DNA of 22,752 nucleotides from NCBI GenBank assembly GCA_050633205.1, contig JBOEGA010000132.1, positions 1 through 22,752 of the forward strand, written 5' to 3'. Each line of letters starts with the position of its first letter. Positions within the stretch are counted from its first letter, which is position 1. Shown in pieces: positions 14,939 through 22,752 of the stretch. The notes under the pieces were generated by a model. It did no database searches and was not told the origin of the DNA. It was given only the letters and a program-made list of their open reading frames with translations. This stretch comes from CBDHHC01 sp050633205. Its GTDB lineage: Bacteria; Pseudomonadota; Alphaproteobacteria; Rhizobiales; CBDHHC01. The position numbers and the translations under genes were made by a program.

Positions 14939-16365
14939 ACTGCTGCCTTTTCACCAATTTGATCAGATTTCTTACTACTATCTTTCTTACTGCCTTCCGG
15001 TGCTCCGTTAACGGATTCCCATGTTGCAAAGACTATGCCTCTGCACAGGTATGCACCAATGGCACCGATCACTACGAGTCCGAAGAAGAACAAGCGTGGT
15101 ACCCAGTGAGAAAGCCATTGAGGTAGGAAAGAATATTCAGGCAATGCGTTATACTCGTAGAAGAAGACCTTCGTCATAACTTCTCCGGTAGCGGCTTCAT
15201 GAAGGAAGTGCTCTGTTTCCACAAAGCCAACGAAACCAACAAACGCAACTGACAATGGTATCAGCATCAGTACATAGGCAGGTATCAGGCGAACAATTTT
15301 CCCTGTGACCCATGCTTTTCTGTGCATCACGATAATCCCTGTCAATCCGTAAGGAATGAACAGAACAACCGCTATAAACAGAAGCCCGAGATATAGAGGC
15401 GACAATGCAGTATAACCACTTGTCAGATCTGTCAGCAAAGTGATCACAAATGCACCAACAATTGGTCCAATGAAGAAGATTGCACCGCCAATATATGCAT
15501 GAAGAAGTACCTGACCCGAAGCCACAGCATTCATCACTGATTCAGTGAAATGCTCAAGGTTTACAGCCATCATACCACCTGCCAGACCGGCAAAACCGGC
15601 GGAAGCAATAAAGCTCATATAACGGACATAGCGCATATTGTAACCAACGAACTCTGTACGCTCTTCATTATCCCTTACCGCATTTGACATACGTCCAACC
15701 GGCGTTCTGGAGTACCAGAACATAAGGAATGTAGCGATGAAGAACCAGATCGCCGAGAAGTAATATACCTGAATTTCCTGAGCCAGATTGAACTCAAACC
15801 AGAAGAATTCAAATGACTTCAGATCAACCATCGGGAAGTTCAGCGAAAGCAGTCTTGTACGGTAAGCACCAATACCATCCTCACCACCAAAGAAGGAAGT
15901 GATCACATGTGATGACGCACCAACCAGCTCACCAAGACCTAGTGTAATCATCGCAAAAACAGTACCGGCTCGTCTCGTAGAGAAGCTGCCGAAGATAACC
16001 CCGAACAGCAATCCAAAAAGACCACCAAGCAATGGCATAATAACAACCGGAACATAACCATAGGCCAGGATATTCATCATGTGCATGACGAAATAACCAC
16101 CCAGTCCAAGGTAAATGGCATGTCCAAAAGACAGCATACCGGTTTGCCCCAGAAGCATATTATAGGACAGGGCAAAAACCGATGCGATACATGCACTGGT
16201 CATAACTGTTATTACGAAAGAGGCTTTCAGACCGGCAACAGCCTCAATCCCCCAGAGGAAACTCGGAATCAACAACAAAACAACTGCTAATGATACCCAC
16301 AGAATCGTACGCGAACGAAGCGTCTTTGCGCGCTCTGCCTTTCTTATTTCTGTTAATTTCATCAT
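14935..16365 (-). CDS. livM: LIV-type ABC transporter permease LivM with extended C-terminus
   Basis: 476 aa. The core (about 1-347) has the LivM hallmarks: ALSYNMLLGQTGMLSFGHA in an early helix and the cytoplasmic EAA-like coupling segment SRTPVGRMSNAVRDNEERTEFVGYNMRYVRYMSF. About 130 residues follow the point where typical LivM proteins end (GLTGIIVMH): a basic loop, one membrane helix (about 360-383), a hydrophilic stretch (about 384-423) and a second helix (about 424-445), ending in a Lys/Ser/Glu-rich tail. The start overlaps the livH stop by 4 nt (ATGA) and the stop overlaps livG by 4 nt. It pairs with LivH to form the translocation channel. Confidence 0.94.
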   Translation of the reverse strand: MMKLTEIRKAERAKTLRSRTILWVSLAVVLLLIPSFLWGIEAVAGLKASFVITVMTSACIASVFALSYNMLLGQTGMLSFGHAIYLGLGGYFVMHMMNILAYGYVPVVIMPLLGGLFGLLFGVIFGSFSTRRAGTVFAMITLGLGELVGASSHVITSFFGGEDGIGAYRTRLLSLNFPMVDLKSFEFFWFEFNLAQEIQVYYFSAIWFFIATFLMFWYSRTPVGRMSNAVRDNEERTEFVGYNMRYVRYMSFIASAGFAGLAGGMMAVNLEHFTESVMNAVASGQVLLHAYIGGAIFFIGPIVGAFVITLLTDLTSGYTALSPLYLGLLFIAVVLFIPYGLTGIIVMHRKAWVTGKIVRLIPAYVLMLIPLSVAFVGFVGFVETEHFLHEAATGEVMTKVFFYEYNALPEYSFLPQWLSHWVPRLFFFGLVVIGAIGAYLCRGIVFATWESVNGAPEGSKKDSSKKSDQIGEKAAV

Positions 16366-17372
16366 ACTTCACGGTTCCCCATTAGTCCCATTGGACGGAA
16401 TATAAGAATTAGGACAAGCAATAGATACGGGATTAGTGGCGCAACCTGCGGGAACGGCACCCCTAGTGCTTGGAACAGGAATCCATCTGGTGCAAATTTG
16501 AAAGCAAACAATGAATCTGTTGTATAGGAAATGATGTGTGCAATAGACCCGTCAAAAGTCTTCGCTGCAGTCACGATAAGTCCGATTGCGAGAGCAGATA
16601 TAAAGCCCCCTGCAAGTGAACCCAGACCACCCACAACAATCACAACAAATATGATACTTCCAAGTTCAAAGCCCATGGCTGGACTGATAGACTGCTCAGG
16701 TCCTGCGATCACACCGGCGACACCGGCAAGCATAGTACCGACACTGAACACGGCCATAAAGATAAATGGAACATTGTGTCCAAGCATACCCACTACATTT
16801 GGATGCGTGATTGAAGCCTGAATTATAAGGCCAACGCGCGTACGTAGCAGTAGGTAAAGCAGAGCAAGGAAGATAACGATTGATACGCAGATCATAAAGA
16901 CTTTATAGGCTGGCACATGTGAGTTTGCGACGATGAACGCAGTACCATCAAGGACATCAGGCTTTAACTCATTGCCTGCTTTAAGATCTCCACCCCAGAT
17001 AAATTTGACAACTTCTTCGATAAGAAATGCCAGACTAAATGTAAATATCAGCTCCGGCACGTGACCAAATTTATGAACACGGCTCAACAGATAACGCTGA
17101 ATAAGTCCCCCAAGGATACCTACAAGGATAGGAGCAACAAAGAGAGCAATCCAGAATCCTGATATTTCATATCCAAAAAGCCCAATATTATTCGCGCTGA
17201 AGAATTGAGCTATTGTAAATGCAATATAGGCACCTAGCATGTAAAAACTTGCATGAGCGAAGTTCAAGACACCCATCATACTAAAGATGAGCGTGAGTCC
17301 ACTCGCAAGAAGAAACAGCCTGAGCCCATATTCAAACCCGTTTATAACGGAAAAGATCGCAAGTTCGTACAT
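16362..17372 (-). CDS. livH: LIV-type ABC transporter permease LivH
   Basis: 336 aa, slightly longer than the common 290-310. An integral membrane protein of about eight helices with family landmarks: LASGLTLIFSMMGVLNFAHASFYMLGAY near the N-terminus, the coupling segment LLRTRVGLIIQASITHPNVVGMLGHN, and FELGSIIFVVIVVGGLGSLAGGF near the C-terminus. It ends LILIFRPMGLMGNREV, a typical terminus. It follows livK after 95 bp containing a strong RNA hairpin, and is translationally coupled to livM. The ATG at 17372 has only a weak ribosome binding site (AGGT), consistent with lower expression than livK. Confidence 0.95.
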   Translation of the reverse strand: MYELAIFSVINGFEYGLRLFLLASGLTLIFSMMGVLNFAHASFYMLGAYIAFTIAQFFSANNIGLFGYEISGFWIALFVAPILVGILGGLIQRYLLSRVHKFGHVPELIFTFSLAFLIEEVVKFIWGGDLKAGNELKPDVLDGTAFIVANSHVPAYKVFMICVSIVIFLALLYLLLRTRVGLIIQASITHPNVVGMLGHNVPFIFMAVFSVGTMLAGVAGVIAGPEQSISPAMGFELGSIIFVVIVVGGLGSLAGGFISALAIGLIVTAAKTFDGSIAHIISYTTDSLFAFKFAPDGFLFQALGVPFPQVAPLIPYLLLVLILIFRPMGLMGNREV

Positions 17373-17416
17373 GGCATACCTGACTTTAAAATATTATTAT
17401 GTCGCCTAACCTAAAC

Positions 17417-17444
17417 GGTTGCGGCCAATAAATTGACCACAACC
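17417..17444 (-). promoter_or_regulatory. Stable intercistronic RNA hairpin between livK and livH
   Basis: On the minus-strand transcript GGTTGTGGTCAA pairs with TTGGCCGCAACC around a UUUA tetraloop: 12 bp including two G-U pairs. No U-run follows, so it is unlikely to terminate fully. Such hairpins after a binding-protein gene commonly protect its mRNA 3' end and lower permease expression (established for malE-malF). The G-U pairs make it an RNA-level structure of the minus strand. Confidence 0.65.
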
Positions 17445-17467
17445 TTAGTAGATTAGACTTTTTATTA

Positions 17468-18694
17468 TTACTTAGCTGGACGAGCCATCTTACATTTTAC
17501 TGGACGGGTCGTACCTTTAGTTGGAATTGTGGCTTTAACTACAGTGCCATAGCCAGATTTGTCGTAGTCATACTGAACACCATCGTTCGTGTGAACGGCA
17601 AGGTGTAGAGGCATAAGCATCTGGTGATCGTCAGCACGCATAGTAAGCTCAGATCCATCAAGTTTCTTGATTGTGGACCCTTCGATTGCCTTAACAAGAG
17701 CGAAAGCTTCTGTGCTGCCAGCCTTCTTGATTGCAGCATCCAAAGTACGAACAAGCGTTACCATATTTGGGTAAAGCAGGTCATTTTTAGGATAAGCTTT
17801 TGCGAAGTCAGCACGGTAAGCAGCCCACTCATCAGTAGTCTTAGGGTTGTTGTATACAGAGCTGATAGTGAACAATCTGTTCTTGCCAGATTCACCGATA
17901 GTAGCAGTTACACCAGTACCTGCACCGTAGAAAGTGTAAAGACGAGATTTAACTTTAGCATCGCCAAGAGCTTTTGCCAAAAGAACCATGTCCGCACCCC
18001 AGTTACCAGTGATGACTACGTCAGCAGCTGATTTCTGGATTTTTTTGGCATATGGAGAGAAGTCTTTTACACGCGCCAGTGGGTGAAGCTCGTTACCTAC
18101 AACTTTAATGTCAGGGCGAAGAGCTTTAAGGAACGCAACAGATCCGCCAGCAACAGCTTTACCGTATGAGTAGTCTTGTCCGATGATGTATACTGACTTG
18201 ATAGATTTGTCAGCAGCAATAGCACCGATCATAGCCTGAAGCTTCATGCCAACATGACCGTCAAAACGGAAATGCCATACACTACATTTAGCTTCAGTCA
18301 AAGCAGGATCAACCGCTGAGTGGTTCAAGAAAATAACGCGTTTCTTAGGGTTACGCTCGTTATGCTTGTTAACAGCAGAAACAATTGCGTGAGCAACACC
18401 AGAACTGTTACCCTGAACGATAACACGAACACCCTGGCTGATAGCATTCTTTACCTGAGCCAGTGAATCTTTAGGGTTTGATTTACCGTCAAGACCGATA
18501 ACCTCAGCTTTATCACCAAGATATTTTTCAGTAGCAAATTTCAACTCACGAAGTGCAGATTGACCATTCGCAGCGAAAGCACCTGAAAGCCCGTCAACAA
18601 GTGCAATTTTAAGTTTCTCAGCACTTGCCGCACCGATAGAAGCACCGGTCATAAGGCCCGCTGCGATAGTTCCAACCATAAGTTTCTTAAGCAA
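17468..18694 (-). CDS. livK: LIV-type ABC transporter substrate-binding protein (LivK-like), TTG start
   Basis: 408 aa. Signal peptide MLKKLMVGTIAAGLMTG...ASA, cleavage near residue 25, then the type I periplasmic binding fold beginning KLKIALVDGLSGAF. The start is taken as TTG at 18694 because GGGAGGAA lies 8 nt upstream and the start preserves the two lysines of the signal peptide; the ATG at 18679 is too far from that site. Two cysteines in the mature part (in TEAKCSVW and at the C-terminal RPVKCKMARP) may form a disulfide. It is the first gene of livKHMGF and delivers ligand to LivHM. Family and beta-oxidation neighbours are compatible with amino acids or with aromatic or aliphatic acids; the ligand cannot be read. 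It is not closely similar to the two binding proteins of region 1. Confidence 0.94.
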   Translation of the reverse strand: MLKKLMVGTIAAGLMTGASIGAASAEKLKIALVDGLSGAFAANGQSALRELKFATEKYLGDKAEVIGLDGKSNPKDSLAQVKNAISQGVRVIVQGNSSGVAHAIVSAVNKHNERNPKKRVIFLNHSAVDPALTEAKCSVWHFRFDGHVGMKLQAMIGAIAADKSIKSVYIIGQDYSYGKAVAGGSVAFLKALRPDIKVVGNELHPLARVKDFSPYAKKIQKSAADVVITGNWGADMVLLAKALGDAKVKSRLYTFYGAGTGVTATIGESGKNRLFTISSVYNNPKTTDEWAAYRADFAKAYPKNDLLYPNMVTLVRTLDAAIKKAGSTEAFALVKAIEGSTIKKLDGSELTMRADDHQMLMPLHLAVHTNDGVQYDYDKSGYGTVVKATIPTKGTTRPVKCKMARPAK

Positions 18695-18733
18695 CTTTTA
18701 TTCCTCCCTGTTATACAAGGTCTGTTTTTCATT

Positions 18734-18780
18734 GGTCCAATAGGGTTTAATTGTCTGAAGTCTGACCCCCTATTTGGCCC
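18734..18780 (-). promoter_or_regulatory. Imperfect hairpin in the livK leader
   Basis: In the predicted livK 5' leader GGGCCAAATAGGG pairs with CCCTATTGGACC: 11 base pairs interrupted by one mismatch and one bulged A, with a loop of about 22 nt. The left part overlaps the DNA palindrome ATTGGTCCAAT (18731-18741). It ends about 40 nt before the TTG start. It could be a leader RNA structure or overlapping operator sites; neither is proven. Confidence 0.4.
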
Positions 18781-18812
18781 ATATTGAAGTTTGTGATCAC
18801 TATTCGCAAGAG

Positions 18813-18842
18813 ATTTTATGTCTCATTGGCAAAAAGGCCAAT
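18813..18842 (-). promoter_or_regulatory. Candidate livK promoter overlapped by an inverted-repeat operator
   Basis: On the minus strand TTGGCC (18841-18836), a 17-bp spacer, and TAAAAT (18818-18813, 5 of 6 to the -10 consensus) form a plausible sigma-70 promoter with a start near 18806. The perfect inverted repeat ATTGGC-N6-GCCAAT (18825-18842) covers the -35 box, as an operator would. The leader would be about 110 nt. Pattern match only. Confidence 0.4.
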
Positions 18843-19544
18843 AAAGACCTGTTTTCTCTTGGCGAATTAGTTGACTACACTAATAACGTCTTGATAAAAA
18901 GCGCATTTTTATACGCCTTAAGTATAATAAAACTGAGCAACATAGTACCTGCTGCGCTATGTTGTAACACCCTGACAAACTCAAAAACGGTAAAAAAGCC
19001 TATACTGGAGATAATCGTGATAACAAATACCGGACTGCTTTCTGAATTTGTCAAAATTCATACAAATTACGTACCGTAAAACAGTAACAAAAAAGTATAC
19101 TTATACGTTTACCACAAATAATTAATTCGTAATTCGAATGAATATAATTAATATAATTTAGATATTTTCAGTTAACAATCATAAATAACCAGTTAAACCA
19201 CAATGAAAAACAAATGATCAATCCAAAATACTAAGTATTTTACATAAATATAAATGAAGAATTACATTCAAATATTTTCAAGCCACATAATAATCCAATA
19301 AATACTATAAATATTTCTGATAATATATAAACCAGAAGTACACACTCTCATTGTTGTTGTGACAGCCGAAAGCAGGATTTGATAGCTATGTTGAGTAAAA
19401 ATATTTGATCACTAATAGCTGATAGCAATTTTTTGGTATGACTTTTCATGGGACAGTATCGGGGGAGTATTTAGATCAGTATTGACCTTAATACTCCCTT
19501 AAAATACGCATACCCAGTACGCGCCCGTACACGATATTTACGGC
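18843..19544. other. Long AT-rich gene-free stretch
   Basis: About 700 bp without a convincing gene. The part from about 19080 to 19340 is extremely AT-rich. Near the right end an inverted repeat GGGAGTATT/AATACTCCC (19463-19471 and 19490-19498, 18-nt loop) may form a terminator-like stem, but no clear U-run follows on either strand. A short GTACG/CGTAC dyad lies closer to the exporter gene. Confidence 0.55.
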
Positions 19545-21377
19545 TTATTGAGAAAACTGAAGCGCAACGATTCTCTCGTAATAGTCGTTGCTGGCCAGCA
19601 GTTGATCATGAGGAGCGACATCAATCACCTGGCCATTATCAACTAGCGCAATCTTGGTTGCATCCTTGATGGTCGACAACCTGTGCGCAATAACAAAGAT
19701 GGTTTTTTTACCAATCTGGCTTTCGACATAGTCTTTAATCAGCTGCTCATTGTCCGCATCCAGCGCAGAAGTGACCTCATCAAGAAGGAGAATCGGCGCA
19801 TCTTTTATGATAGCCCGCGCCATATTAAGCCTCTGAGCCTGCCCTCCAGATATCATGGAGCCCAGCTCACCCACGCTGGTTTCGTATTTTTGAGGCATAT
19901 TCATTATGTAGTCATGCATACCTACCTGCTTGCAGGCATCTTCAATAACCGACTGTTCAATACTGTCATTACGCAATGTCAGGTTATCTTTAATAGAGCC
20001 GGTAAAGATAAAATTGCTCTGACCAACAAACGACATGGCATCACGAAGCGAAACAAGGTTGATATCTTTCTGATCCAGACCATTAATCATAATCCGCCCC
20101 TGATTTGCCTCATAAAGCTTAAGCAGAAGTTTGAGAACGGTAGATTTTCCAGCTCCTGACGGACCAACCAGGGCAATCATTTCACCAGCATTAACGTCCA
20201 GCGAAAAGCCTGAGAGAACCGGGGTTTTATCATTATAGGAAAAGCCAACATTCTCAAATTGGATCAGAGGCTGGGGTGATGCACCGTTTAATCTGGTTAA
20301 TGCATTAATATCTTTAATATCCAGCTTCTCTGTACCACTGTTCTCAGATTTATCATCATTGAGCAGGGAGAAAACCATATTCACAGCAACCAGAGCCGAC
20401 TTTAACTTTACTGGCAGCTGGCTTAACCGGCGTCCATGCTCCGCAGCGAAGATCAGTGCCAGGGCAAAAGGCACAAAGTTCTGAGCATCATAATTTCCAC
20501 CGACCGTCCGGCTACCTGCATAAAGTATCGCCAGACCGACAGCAATACCCCCCAGAGTATCCAGAAGCGGGACAGGCGCAGCCTGTAACCTGGCAATTTT
20601 GTTCTTTCGTTCCTCAAGCCCCTCAATCACATCCTGCATCTGCCCTTTCAGGGGCATTTCCAGATTAAATGACTTAACGACAGAAATTCCCTGCACTGTC
20701 TCCCGAACATATTTATTTATTGTTGCCAACCCCTCAAGCTCAGCCTTGATAATATCCTTAAGCTTTCGCATCAGAATATTGATGCCTATGAAAATCAGTG
20801 GAGCAACCGTGAAGGTTAGCAAAGTGAGCAAAGGATCCAGATAGAGCATGGTGGCTAGAAAGAAAAGAAGCGTTGCCATGTCTCTGGAACCACCCACAAG
20901 AACTGTCGTTAGTATGGAATTAAACCCCTGAGCTCCCTGATTGAAACGCATGGTCAATTCATCAGAGCTTTTTTTATCAAAAAACAAAATACGTTGTTTG
21001 AGAACATGTGAATACATTCTCTTCTGCACATCAGCGACCATCGCATTTGAAATACGCGAAGAAAGTACAGTCTGCCAATAAGTACTGCCCCCTTTTATAA
21101 TAAAGACAGCAACCACCACGAAAAACAAAGGAAGCACCCAAACAGCCTGTTTGTTCACAAAGATGTTCTGAATAATGTCCTTTATCAGCCATACTGGGGC
21201 TGCTGAAGCGGCTGCTGCAACAAAAATCAATACAACAATAAGCGCGTAGGTTTTTCTGAAACGAAAAAAATACTCATTAAAAATACGCAAGAACAGCTCA
21301 ATATCACCAGTTTCTACCTGGTCATTACGCTTGGAGATTAATTCAGCCCAGAACTTGCGGTCGAAAATTTTTGGCAT
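19545..21377 (-). CDS. MsbA-like ABC exporter (fused membrane and ATPase domains)
   Basis: 610 aa. The N-terminal part (about 35-335) is a six-helix type IV ABC transmembrane domain, followed by a complete ATPase domain: Walker A GPSGAGKST (405-413), Q-loop FVGQSNFIF, signature ISGGQAQRLNMARAII (about 509-524), Walker B ILLLDEVTSALD and H-loop His565 in VIAHRLSTI. It would act as a homodimer in the inner membrane. The closest general class is lipid A/lipid flippase (MsbA) or multidrug exporter; the sequence does not decide the cargo. It stands alone, with gaps of 124 bp and about 850 bp to its neighbours, so it is probably not functionally tied to the catabolic block. The start ATG at 21377 has only a weak ribosome binding site. 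Confidence 0.9.
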   Translation of the reverse strand: MPKIFDRKFWAELISKRNDQVETGDIELFLRIFNEYFFRFRKTYALIVVLIFVAAAASAAPVWLIKDIIQNIFVNKQAVWVLPLFFVVVAVFIIKGGSTYWQTVLSSRISNAMVADVQKRMYSHVLKQRILFFDKKSSDELTMRFNQGAQGFNSILTTVLVGGSRDMATLLFFLATMLYLDPLLTLLTFTVAPLIFIGINILMRKLKDIIKAELEGLATINKYVRETVQGISVVKSFNLEMPLKGQMQDVIEGLEERKNKIARLQAAPVPLLDTLGGIAVGLAILYAGSRTVGGNYDAQNFVPFALALIFAAEHGRRLSQLPVKLKSALVAVNMVFSLLNDDKSENSGTEKLDIKDINALTRLNGASPQPLIQFENVGFSYNDKTPVLSGFSLDVNAGEMIALVGPSGAGKSTVLKLLLKLYEANQGRIMINGLDQKDINLVSLRDAMSFVGQSNFIFTGSIKDNLTLRNDSIEQSVIEDACKQVGMHDYIMNMPQKYETSVGELGSMISGGQAQRLNMARAIIKDAPILLLDEVTSALDADNEQLIKDYVESQIGKKTIFVIAHRLSTIKDATKIALVDNGQVIDVAPHDQLLASNDYYERIVALQFSQ

Positions 21378-21501
21378 CTTAAATATGACTTCTCTTTTTA
21401 GAAAACTGCGATAATCACTAGTCTATTTAACCAGATAAAGCAATTAGCGCCCCATATCTAAGACAGATCTCAACGGCAAATTCTGTGGCTAACCTGCAAC
21501 A

Positions 21502-22752
21502 TTAACCACCTCGCATATTAGGCAGTACAGTAACAATCTCCGGGAACACAGTAATTATGACAACCGAGAGAAGCAGCAACAGGAAAAATGGAAATGCCGA
21601 AGCAGCAATCTCAAACATATTTTTTCCTGTAAGCCCCTGAATAACAAACAGATTAAAACCAACCGGGGGTGTTATCTGGGACATCTCTACCACAATCACC
21701 AGGTAGATACCGAACCACAATGGATCTATCCCCTGCCCCTCGACCATCGGCATAATCACGGAAGTGGTCAGCACGACAACTGAAATACCATCAAGAAAAC
21801 AGCCGACAATTATAAAAAACACAGTCAATGCCGCGAGCAGTGCATATTGCGAAAGACCAAAAGATGTAATCCATTCAGCCAGCAACCTTGGAACTCCTGC
21901 ATATCCCATAGCAACTGTAAAGAAAGCTGCGCCAATAAGAATAAAGGCAATCATGCAGGATGTAACAGTTGCCCCCATCAGACTACCTGCAAACATTTCT
22001 CTAGTTAGAGAACCATTAGCCCAGCAGATCAGCAGGGAACAGACCACACCAACCGATGCCGCATCAGTAGGTGAGGCAATGCCGACAAACATAGAGCCCA
22101 TAACTCCGGCAATCAGCAAAATAACAGGTATCAGATTTCTGCTGGATCGGACTTTGTCGCCAAATGTAATATCTGCATGCTCTCCGGCATCAGGCATTTT
22201 ACTCCTGTTTATCAGGGACCATATAATGATATAGGCCACAAAAATTGAGACGATCAGTAACCCTGGCAAAATCCCTGCAATAAAGAGACGCTCAATGGAC
22301 TCATTAGTCGTAACTCCATAAACAATCAGGATAATTGATGGAGGAATAAGCAATCCAAGCGTTGCCGACCCTGCAAGAGTACCAATTGTCAGGTTTTCAG
22401 GGTAACCACGCTTGTTCAGTTCCTGAATAGACATTTTGCCGATTGTTGCGGCTGTTGCGGCAGAGGAACCGGAAACTGCAGCAAAGATAGCGCAGCCAAA
22501 AACGTTCACATGCATTAACCGCCCCGGCAGCTTTGCAAGCCATGGTGCAAGTCCGGTGAACATATCATCCGACAATCTGGACCGGAAAAGAATTTCCCCC
22601 ATCCAGATAAAGAGCGGCAAAGCAACAAGCTCCCAGTTTCTGCTGGCTGCCCAGACCGCATTGGCCATTTCATATGACAGGGTCTTGTCGGTAAACAGGA
22701 GTATAGCCACAACACTACTGATAAGCAGCGAAAACCCTACCCAGATGCCAAC
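21502..22752 (-). CDS. dctM: TRAP transporter large permease, DctM family (5' end outside window)
   Basis: The last ~416 residues of a DctM protein, the large membrane subunit of a sodium-driven tripartite carboxylate transporter. The frame stays open to the right edge (VGIWVGFSLL...), so the start lies outside. Family blocks: FAAVSGSSAATAATIGKM, LAGSATLGLLIPPSIILIVYG and SQITPPVGFNLFVIQGLTG, with about 10-11 membrane helices. The small permease (DctQ) and binding protein (DctP) are not seen and are expected beyond the right edge. TRAP transporters import dicarboxylates, keto acids, sugar acids or ectoine; the large permease does not reveal which. It ends 124 bp before the exporter gene. Confidence 0.93.
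   Translation of the reverse strand, partial: VGIWVGFSLLISSVVAILLFTDKTLSYEMANAVWAASRNWELVALPLFIWMGEILFRSRLSDDMFTGLAPWLAKLPGRLMHVNVFGCAIFAAVSGSSAATAATIGKMSIQELNKRGYPENLTIGTLAGSATLGLLIPPSIILIVYGVTTNESIERLFIAGILPGLLIVSIFVAYIIIWSLINRSKMPDAGEHADITFGDKVRSSRNLIPVILLIAGVMGSMFVGIASPTDAASVGVVCSLLICWANGSLTREMFAGSLMGATVTSCMIAFILIGAAFFTVAMGYAGVPRLLAEWITSFGLSQYALLAALTVFFIIVGCFLDGISVVVLTTSVIMPMVEGQGIDPLWFGIYLVIVVEMSQITPPVGFNLFVIQGLTGKNMFEIAASAFPFFLLLLLSVVIITVFPEIVTVLPNMRGG

Noticed and set aside
18774..19079. Plus-strand open frame of 101 codons in the livK upstream region
   Set aside because: Starts with TTG without a ribosome binding site, has an unconvincing composition with no domain signal, and overlaps the predicted livK promoter.

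Overview
The window reads as chromosomal DNA of a Gram-negative proteobacterium. It has Sec signal peptides, periplasmic binding proteins, a TRAP permease and an NtrC/sigma-54 regulatory circuit. It is moderately AT-rich, with very AT-rich gaps. An alphaproteobacterium is my best guess, but sequence alone does not settle it. I saw no tRNA, rRNA, CRISPR array, transposase or phage gene.

Region 1 (1-5057, minus strand) is a signalling and uptake module. A three-gene overlapping operon encodes a membrane histidine kinase, an NtrC-family response regulator with the sigma-54 contact loop GAYTGA, and a solitary periplasmic binding protein of the Leu/Ile/Val-binding (LIVBP) type. Next downstream is a second, related binding-protein gene that runs off the left edge. 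It has a near-consensus -24/-12 promoter, and about 110-140 bp upstream of its predicted start are two similar dyad sites 31 bp apart. This is the standard layout of an NtrC-type activator and its target, so the circuit can be read almost completely from sequence.

Region 2 (5498-12588, plus strand) is a beta-oxidation-like catabolic block: AMP-forming acyl-CoA ligase, thiolase, short-chain dehydrogenase, and a fused enoyl-CoA hydratase/3-hydroxyacyl-CoA dehydrogenase, followed by an FCD-type GntR regulator. No acyl-CoA dehydrogenase is present. A short motif (ACCATRACAA-like) recurs in the thiolase promoter and in front of the GntR gene, suggesting a shared operator.

Region 3 (12631-18694, minus strand) is a complete LIV-type ABC importer in the order livK-livH-livM-livG-livF, with an intrinsic terminator after livF. 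Beyond that terminator lies a livH-like gene that appears to have lost its middle. LivF carries Arg in place of the Walker A Lys, LivM has a long C-terminal extension with two extra membrane helices, and livK starts at TTG behind a strong ribosome binding site.

Region 4 (18695-22752) holds a long AT-rich gene-free stretch, an MsbA-like ABC exporter, and the 3' part of a TRAP large-permease (DctM) gene.

Working model (inference): regions 1-3 sense, import and degrade an organic acid by CoA ligation and beta-oxidation. The substrate cannot be named from the sequence.
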